Under the pieces are notes generated by a model, which saw only the letters and a list, made by a program, of their open reading frames with translations, was not told the DNA's origin and did not search any database. 19,154 nucleotides of DNA from Planctomycetaceae bacterium UBA4732 (GTDB lineage Bacteria > Planctomycetota > Planctomycetia > Gemmatales > Gemmataceae), in NCBI GenBank assembly GCA_002404095.1, contig DHJA01000020.1, positions 14,161-33,314 on the forward strand, in the 5' to 3' direction. Shown in pieces: positions 15,268 through 19,154 of this stretch. Within the stretch, counting starts at the first letter, position 1; every line of letters starts with the position of its first letter. A program made the position numbers and the translations under genes.

Positions 15268-15693
15268 CTATTTCGCCTCGGGAAGGGGCCATTCTCCGGT
15301 TTCGTGCCAGATTTCATAGCACGCCAGCCAGCGCCACGCGGCTTGGATCGCGAAGATACAGGTGAAGCGCGATGGATCCCAACGGCTCGTCGTCCGCGTA
15401 CTGCCCTGTCGCCATAGGCACATCGTCTGCCCTTCCAGCAGATGCGGGCAGTGCTTCAGCGCCGTCAGCACACGGGTTTCGGGCGGCACCGTCGGGTAGC
15501 TGGACACCAGACGGGTTTCCATCTCGTAAACATTATGTCCTGGTTTGAGGCGATAACTAAGCACGAGCGCGGCGCCGACGCGATGCGCGCGGATACGAAA
15601 GTCGGGGTCACGGCCTTCGTTGTAGCGTTCGATGACCGGGATCTCGATGGTGAGCAGACGCCGTTTGCCGACTTCGCTGTCGAGAAGACTCAT
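15268..15693 (-). CDS. E2 (UBC)-like conjugating protein
   Basis: A 141-residue protein of the prokaryotic E2 type. The beta-meander (TIEIPVIERYNE...LVLSYRLKPGHNVYEMETRL) leads to SSYPTVPPETRVLT, matching the YPxxPP motif of ubiquitin-conjugating enzymes. Then comes HCPHLLEGQTMCLWRQGS with the predicted active-site cysteine C92, and WDPS with W105. The helical end AAWRWLACYEIWHETGEWP is the typical prokaryotic E2 tail. It would accept the modifier from the E1-like protein encoded 48 bp downstream and pass it to a target. The start is problematic: the only ATG has GAGG one base upstream, too close, and a large inverted repeat ends seven bases before it, so translation may depend on that structure or on coupling. 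Confidence 0.85.
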   Translation of the reverse strand: MSLLDSEVGKRRLLTIEIPVIERYNEGRDPDFRIRAHRVGAALVLSYRLKPGHNVYEMETRLVSSYPTVPPETRVLTALKHCPHLLEGQTMCLWRQGSTRTTSRWDPSRFTCIFAIQAAWRWLACYEIWHETGEWPLPEAK

Positions 15694-15699
15694 GCCTCA

Positions 15700-15788
15700 A
15701 ATGAGGAATGGGGAATGGCGAACGGGGAATGAGAGACCGGGCCGTCTCCTGTTCCTCATTCCCCATTCGCCATTCCCCATTCCCCATT
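15700..15788. repeat. 34-bp inverted repeat of GGGGAAT/GGCGAAT units
   Basis: Left arm 15700-15733 and right arm 15755-15788 are reverse complements over 34 bp with two mismatches, separated by 21 nt that contain their own small stem (GAGAC/GTCTC). Each arm is built from 7-8-base units such as GGGGAAT, GGCGAAC and GGGGAATG. It fills practically all of the gap between the 60-residue gene (stop 15792) and the E2 gene (start 15693). The transcript would fold into a very stable hairpin inside the operon: a possible attenuator, processing site or inserted REP-like repeat. Confidence 0.93.
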
Positions 15789-15791
15789 GAA

Positions 15792-15974
15792 TTAGTAGTG
15801 GCACGGGACCGACTTAATGGCGTTGATGACCTCCTCTTCGGGCACCTCTTCGGCGGCGCCGAGGAAGCTGGTGTCGCGCCGGTTCAGCAGGATGGCGCGG
15901 TCGCTCTCGGCGTTGCCGCGGAGAGCGTTGACAAGCTGCCGGCGCTCCAGGTCGTTCAGGGGTCGGAAGTCCAT
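15792..15974 (-). CDS. 60-aa protein of unknown function in the ubiquitin-like operon
   Basis: A 60-residue protein starting MDFRPLNDLERRQLVNALRG and ending INAIKSVPCHY. GAGAGGAG stands eight bases before the ATG, so translation is well supported. The first part is a predicted amphipathic helix (LNDLERRQLVNALR), followed by a short strand-like AILLNRRDTSFLG, an acidic stretch (AAEEVPEEE) and a final helix. I see no clear beta-grasp pattern and no C-terminal Gly-Gly. It lies 70 bp after the JAMM gene and before the E2 gene, the position a modifier or adaptor would take in such operons. It could be the conjugated peptide, an adaptor of the JAMM protease or E2, or a regulator. No homologue is recognised. 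Confidence 0.7.
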   Translation of the reverse strand: MDFRPLNDLERRQLVNALRGNAESDRAILLNRRDTSFLGAAEEVPEEEVINAIKSVPCHY

Positions 15975-16044
15975 GAGAAGTACTCCTCTCCGAGAAACAA
16001 AGATGACAGGATGACTCCGGCCCCAGGCCGAAATCCGCTCACCC

Positions 16045-17001
16045 TCAATTACGGCCGGCCAACTCCGCGAGCAGGAAGTAGACGCCGCGATCCACGTAGT
16101 CGTCGTTGAACTGGACCGCGAGCAGTTCGCCGCCACGCGCGACGTAGTAGCGAACTTCCTTCTGCCGTACAAGAACGCGGACGGCCTCACCGTCGGCGGC
16201 CAAGGGCAGGGTGAGCATTAGCCCCGTGCCTTTTTCATCGGTCGTCACTTCAAAACGCATTCCCGCCTGTTGCAGATAAAGGCGGTCGAGGCGTTCCGCG
16301 TGCGCCTCCAAAGTCGGCCATAAGGGATGCAAAGATCGCGCCAAGTCCGGCCCGATCGTCAGTTCCAGCGGCACGGGGCGATAGGCCGCATCGCCACGCG
16401 CCAGAGTATACCAGGAGAAGCGCAATTTTCCGAGACATTGCACATTCGGCCGTGGTTGTTGGGCGAACAGCGGGGCGGACGCATCCTTTCCGTCGGCGTT
16501 GCCGATGCCGAAGACGCCTTCGCCGCCTCGAAGGCCGGCCACCCATGCGCTGTCGCCCCGAAAGTCGCCGTCGCTCGGATGACGCAGACTACCCGGATGG
16601 GTATGCACCACGCCGACGATTGTAAGGCGACGATCCGTCTGGCGGACGATCCGATAAGCCAGCGCTTGGGCGTCGCTGTTGAAGCGAACATGGGCGACGC
16701 CGGCGTCCGCTTCGGCGCCGGCCGGCAGCGTTCCCAATACGACGGCTTCATCGGCCATCCGCAGACCGAGCAGCACCCAGCCCGTTTCTTCATCGCCATG
16801 CGCCTCGCCGCGATGGGCGGCGTATTCCTCGAACAGCGTATGGGCGACGCCGTCGGTGAGGAGGATGCGCCGCAAGGGGCCGTAAGAAACCGTCGGCGCG
16901 GGCGCATTAGATTTCGGCGCCGGTGGCCGCCGGGGCCGCGATAGCGAGCGGTTCACCCTGTCGAGCAGTCGGTTGGCGGCGCGCTTCAGGGACTGCCACA
17001 T
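16045..17001 (-). CDS. JAMM/JAB (MPN+) metalloisopeptidase
   Basis: A 318-residue protein with an intact JAMM zinc site. E71/E72 lie in HGDEETGWVLLG, and H133-x-H135-x7-S143-x2-D146 lie in VVHTHPGSLRHPSDGDF. The domain covers about 45-185 and in this family cleaves isopeptide or C-terminal peptide bonds of ubiquitin-like proteins. A basic N-terminal helix (WQSLKRAANRLLDRVNRS) precedes it. About 215-318 is an extra alpha/beta domain (MRFEVTTDEKGTGLMLTLPL, VRVLVRQKEVRYYVARG) that I cannot assign. The ATG at 17001 is chosen because a full AGGAGG lies six bases upstream. The in-frame ATG at 17049 would coincide with the -35 element of the promoter and is unlikely. It is the first gene of the ubiquitin-like operon and supplies its deconjugation or maturation activity. 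Confidence 0.93.
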   Translation of the reverse strand: MWQSLKRAANRLLDRVNRSLSRPRRPPAPKSNAPAPTVSYGPLRRILLTDGVAHTLFEEYAAHRGEAHGDEETGWVLLGLRMADEAVVLGTLPAGAEADAGVAHVRFNSDAQALAYRIVRQTDRRLTIVGVVHTHPGSLRHPSDGDFRGDSAWVAGLRGGEGVFGIGNADGKDASAPLFAQQPRPNVQCLGKLRFSWYTLARGDAAYRPVPLELTIGPDLARSLHPLWPTLEAHAERLDRLYLQQAGMRFEVTTDEKGTGLMLTLPLAADGEAVRVLVRQKEVRYYVARGGELLAVQFNDDYVDRGVYFLLAELAGRN

Positions 17002-17020
17002 GGTTCCCCTCCTATTCGAC

Positions 17021-17049
17021 ATCATACCCATCGTGCGTGGGCGAGTCAA
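17021..17049 (-). promoter_or_regulatory. Sigma70-type promoter of the ubiquitin-like operon
   Basis: On the minus strand, TTGACT (17044-17049) and TATGAT (17021-17026) are spaced by 17 bp; each matches the sigma70 consensus in five of six bases. Transcription would begin around 17013-17015, so the Shine-Dalgarno AGGAGG (17008-17013) sits at the very 5' end of the mRNA, with the JAMM start codon at 17001. Confidence 0.65.
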
Positions 17050-17121
17050 AGTGGGTGGAGGGACGCTGCCGGCGGACGCATAAGGCGCGCCATCGATTTA
17101 CGCAGGGGAATGCGAAGTGCT

Positions 17122-17529
17122 TTATGGCGTGGGCCGTTGCAGGAGCTTTACTTGCAGCTTCGAGACGCTTGCGATCCTCTGATAGTCACCGTCGAAGGTG
17201 ACGACTTCCGCGCCGTGGTGTAGCGCGATCGTGGCGATGAGCAAATCGAGCGAACCGACGGTGATGTTCTTCCGTCGGCACTCCTGGCCCAGCTCCGTCG
17301 CTTGCGCCCAAAGCAGGGGCGGCCTGGCCAGCATCCGCAGCCTCTGAAACTGCTGCGTGAGTTGCTTGGCCTCGGCTGCCGTGGCATGGCGCAGGATTTC
17401 AAAGGTGATCGGCTCTGCCAGGTGAGCGTCCGGATGCAGGATGTACGGGGCGACAAAATATTTGATTGTCCGCGGTGAGTGGGCGCGTGTAAAGTCGATC
17501 CAAAGGCTGGCGTCGATCAGCGTGGGCAT
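17122..17529 (-). CDS. VapC-like PIN-domain ribonuclease toxin
   Basis: A 135-residue PIN domain: D6 in LIDASLWID, E44 in ITFEILRHA, D95 in GSLDLLIATIAL, and D113/D115 in VVTFDGDYQRIA give the complete acidic cluster that binds Mg/Mn in these RNases. VapC toxins cleave tRNA or rRNA when freed from their antitoxin. Its ATG overlaps the antitoxin stop (TGATG), so expression is coupled. All catalytic residues are present and the length is normal, so the toxin is probably active. The target RNA cannot be told. Confidence 0.92.
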   Translation of the reverse strand: MPTLIDASLWIDFTRAHSPRTIKYFVAPYILHPDAHLAEPITFEILRHATAAEAKQLTQQFQRLRMLARPPLLWAQATELGQECRRKNITVGSLDLLIATIALHHGAEVVTFDGDYQRIASVSKLQVKLLQRPTP

Positions 17530-17771
17530 CAGGCCCTCCGGCTTTGCTCATCCTGACTGTCGGCCTGTCGGTCAGCCGCCTGCCCTGCCTCGAAGTCCTT
17601 CAACTCCACGCCCCATTCGCCGTCGATGAATTTCTTCGCCAGGTTCTCCCGGCGTTTCAACATCAACGCGTCCGCCACCAGCTTGCGAATCGCCGGCCCT
17701 TTCTTGCGCTCGCCGGTCACGCGGCAGATTTCCTTGACCTCGGAATCAGGGATTTCGACAGTGATTTTCAT
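17529..17771 (-). CDS. VapB-like ribbon-helix-helix antitoxin
   Basis: An 80-residue partner of the PIN toxin. MKITVEIPDSEVKEICRVTG is a strand plus helix, and KKGPAIRKLVADALMLKRRE the second helix of a ribbon-helix-helix DNA-binding dimer. FIDGEWGVELKDFEAG is a flexible toxin-binding tail, followed by a hydrophilic end. Such antitoxins bind both the toxin and their own promoter. The start codon lies directly at the predicted transcription start (see promoter), with no Shine-Dalgarno, which points to leaderless translation. Divergent from it, 125 bp away, starts another small antitoxin-like gene. Confidence 0.85.
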   Translation of the reverse strand: MKITVEIPDSEVKEICRVTGERKKGPAIRKLVADALMLKRRENLAKKFIDGEWGVELKDFEAGQAADRQADSQDEQSRRA

Positions 17772-17777
17772 ATTGTC

Positions 17778-17806
17778 AGGCTACCAGAGTAGGATTTGTT
17801 CGTCAA
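17778..17806 (-). promoter_or_regulatory. Possible promoter of the vapBC-like pair (leaderless mRNA)
   Basis: On the minus strand, TTGACG (17801-17806) is followed after 17 bp by TAGCCT (17778-17783). The antitoxin ATG begins seven bases after the -10 box, so transcription would start at or next to the A of the ATG. The -35 is good (5/6); the -10 matches consensus only at its outer bases. Confidence 0.4.
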
Positions 17807-17838
17807 GCCGCGCGACCGCTTCGCACTTTCTCGGTCTG

Positions 17839-17867
17839 TTGGCCCGGCTTCGAGACTCGGCTACAAT
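17839..17867 (+). promoter_or_regulatory. Possible sigma70 promoter for the gene at 17897
   Basis: TTGGCC (17839-17844) and TACAAT (17862-17867) are separated by 17 bp. The -10 box matches the sigma70 consensus in five of six bases, the -35 in four. A start around 17874 gives a leader of about 23 nt that contains GGAG before the ATG at 17897. Confidence 0.45.
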
Positions 17868-17896
17868 AGGGTCAGCCCGCAACGGAGATGTGGCCT

Positions 17897-18184
17897 ATGC
17901 CAATCACGATTACCGGCGTCGTCAAAAACGGGGTCGTTGTTCCCATGGCGTCGCTGCCCGAAGGGGCGCAAGTCGAAATCCGCCTGAGCGAACTGCCGGC
18001 AGAGAAGGCGCCGGTGTCGGCCTCACGCCTGACGCCGGCCGAGTTGCGGAGGATGCCGCGTGAGCAACGGCAAGTCATCCTGGCGGCGGCGGCGGAAATG
18101 GCCGAACACGACTATCGCTCGGACAAGGAATTGACTGGCTTCGAGGCGTTCAGCGAGGAAGAACGGATTGCGTGGGCGCCCTGA
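17897..18184 (+). CDS. Small antitoxin-like protein (DUF104/AF2212-like N-terminus)
   Basis: A 95-residue protein. MPITITGVVKNGVVVPMASLPEGAQVEI at the N-terminus is the short beta-strand pattern (x-G-x-x-x-x-G-x-x-x-P, then L-P-EG-x-x-V) of AF2212-like/DUF104 antitoxins and related AbrB-like domains. The C-terminal RRMPREQRQVILAAAAEMAEHDY and ELTGFEAFSEE form a helix plus acidic tail. I chose the ATG at 17897, nine bases after GGAG; an in-frame ATG at 17888 abuts the GGAG and would not be read. No PIN or other toxin gene follows: the next gene is an unrelated unknown. It is divergent from the VapBC-like pair. An orphan antitoxin or a regulator are both possible. Confidence 0.65.
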   Translation: MPITITGVVKNGVVVPMASLPEGAQVEIRLSELPAEKAPVSASRLTPAELRRMPREQRQVILAAAAEMAEHDYRSDKELTGFEAFSEEERIAWAP

Positions 18185-18279
18185 TGGAGAAGCCTTTTCT
18201 CACAACCCGCTGGCGACCGCGCTAGCTTGTACAATAGTTAAAGACGATTATCGAATCTGCTATGGAAGAAGCGATCCCA

Positions 18280-18636
18280 ATGTCCGACCCATTCATCGAC
18301 CTGAACGCTTCCTTGCTTCATGTCGAGACGCCGAGTCCGCCCACGGGCCTGCCTCACGGCCCGGTCGCACCGCCGGAGCATGTACAACAGATTGTCGCGA
18401 AGGAGGAGGTACGGTTGCTTCGGGAACGCCGGGCCGTCCCCACGCCGGAGGCCCGGCAACGCCTGGTGAACGACCTGACGTTGCAGTACTACTTCGACAG
18501 GCTGGGCCATGAGGTTCTGTACCGGAGCACACCCGCCGGCCCCGAAGTGCTGGCCGTGGGCCTGGACGAGATCATGGCTGTCCGGGAAGGGATGCCCCTA
18601 GAAGAACAACTCAACCTCCTCACCTGGCTCCCCTGA
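18280..18636 (+). CDS. Hypothetical protein coupled to a retropepsin-like gene
   Basis: An unrecognised protein of 118 residues if the ATG at 18280 is used (MSDPFIDLNASLLHVETP), or 124 with an upstream ATG at 18262; neither has a strong Shine-Dalgarno. The N-terminal part is proline-rich and probably extended. About 40-65 is a charged helix (HVQQIVAKEEVRLLRERR), and the end (LQYYFDRLGHEVLYRST, GLDEIMAVREGMPLEEQL) is alpha/beta. Its stop overlaps the start of the protease-like gene (TGATG), so the two form a unit. No function can be assigned. Confidence 0.6.
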   Translation: MSDPFIDLNASLLHVETPSPPTGLPHGPVAPPEHVQQIVAKEEVRLLRERRAVPTPEARQRLVNDLTLQYYFDRLGHEVLYRSTPAGPEVLAVGLDEIMAVREGMPLEEQLNLLTWLP

Positions 18637-19101
18637 TGTCACGTCTCGAAGTGCCGTTCCAGTACCGCACCCTCTGGGCCACCGGCGACCTGCTGCTCCG
18701 AGCCGAACTAAACCTGCTTCTGAAAGACGCTTCAGGAAAGTGGCGGCCGGAGACGTTTTTGGTCGATTCGGGCAGCGAGATGACCACCATGCCCGCGTAT
18801 TGGGCTAGAAAGCTTGGCTTACCCATGCCGCAACAGGCCGCTCCGGGGGCCGTCCACACGCAGACGGTGGCTCTCCATCCGGCCCGGCTACCTGCGCGTG
18901 CTGGTCGTGGGCATGGACGCGACCGAATACGTCTTGCCGTGTTTCTTCCTTGGCGATCCGACCGCACCCGCAGGCCGGGCGGCGAACGCGCCACGGAAGC
19001 TCCTGGGGCTTTCGGGCGTGCTGGATAAGCTCCGCATCAGCTTCGACGGGGCGCCTACACCCTACGCGCCCCACGGGCTGCTCACGGTGCAGAGACAGTA
19101 G
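18636..19101 (+). pseudogene. Retropepsin-like aspartic protease, frameshifted
   Basis: The first frame (18636 onward) encodes a retropepsin-like start: RTLWATGDLLLRAELNLLL, then the catalytic FLVDSGSEMTTMPAYWARKL with D44 in the D-S-G motif. It loses sense after AVHTQT. A frame one base further on (in phase with 18814) takes over with IRPGYLRVLVVGMDATEYVL, PCFFLGDP and RKLLGLSGVLDKLRISFDG, which completes the usual single-chain retropepsin unit, and ends at TAG 19099-19101. The join must lie near 18860-18885. The product would be a dimeric acid protease of about 150 residues. A genuine mutation, a sequencing error or programmed frameshifting would all give this picture; I see no classic slippery heptamer. 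Confidence 0.7.
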
Positions 19102-19154
19102 CGGCCCCCGGAGCGGTTCCTAACGCCTTATCGGGTGGACGACACGGTTTGTAA

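Noticed and set aside
17002..17049. Upstream ATG for the JAMM protein
   Set aside because: It would lie on the -35 element of the operon promoter and upstream of the full AGGAGG ribosome site serving the ATG at 17001.
18225..18240. TACAAT as a -10 box before the gene at 18280
   Set aside because: No acceptable -35 hexamer lies 16-18 bp upstream (CCGCTG at that place).

Overview
The window is GC-rich DNA that looks like a planctomycete chromosome, probably from the Gemmata/Pirellula side of the phylum. The reasons are a PQQ-propeller protein opening with the planctomycete-typical DWPQFRGPNRD, a DUF4058 protein, a MacA/TolC-type efflux protein in planctomycete style, an ECF sigma factor followed by a small one-helix membrane protein, and abundant intergenic inverted repeats. 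No tool was run, so family calls rest on motifs read by eye.

Layout, left to right. (1) 90-2837 (+): one long protein that joins a membrane-fusion (MacA/HlyD) half to an outer-membrane TolC half. (2) 2943-6746 (-): tRNA-Ser(UGA), a tiny lipoprotein, a secreted PQQ beta-propeller, a nested inverted-repeat element, and a secreted clan GH-A glycoside hydrolase. (3) 6798-10511 (-): nucleotide-sugar genes (UDP-sugar dehydrogenase and NAD-dependent epimerase) and DUF4058. A more AT-rich toxin/immunity pair sits between the two sugar genes. (4) 10681-12349 (+): ECF sigma factor, a small membrane protein, and a four-helix-bundle (23S rRNA IVP/S23 type) gene flanked on both sides by arrays of a 9-bp repeat.

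(5) 12350-17001 (-) is the most striking region: a compact operon encoding a JAMM/JAB isopeptidase, a 60-residue protein, an E2 (UBC)-like protein, an E1 (ThiF)-like adenylation enzyme, an unrecognised 412-residue protein and an atypical SDR. A near-consensus promoter (17021-17049) and a strong Shine-Dalgarno site precede the JAMM gene. This is a bacterial ubiquitin-like conjugation/deconjugation system. It lacks a recognisable ubiquitin-like protein, its E1 has no cysteine at the usual thioester position, and a 34-bp inverted repeat fills the gap between the 60-residue gene and the E2 gene.

(6) 17122-19101: a VapBC-type toxin-antitoxin pair (-), then (+) a second small antitoxin-like gene without a visible partner, an unrecognised gene, and a frameshifted retropepsin-like aspartic protease coupled to it. 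The best candidates for undescribed biology are the ubiquitin-like operon with its two unassigned proteins, and the four-helix-bundle gene with its bracketing 9-bp arrays.
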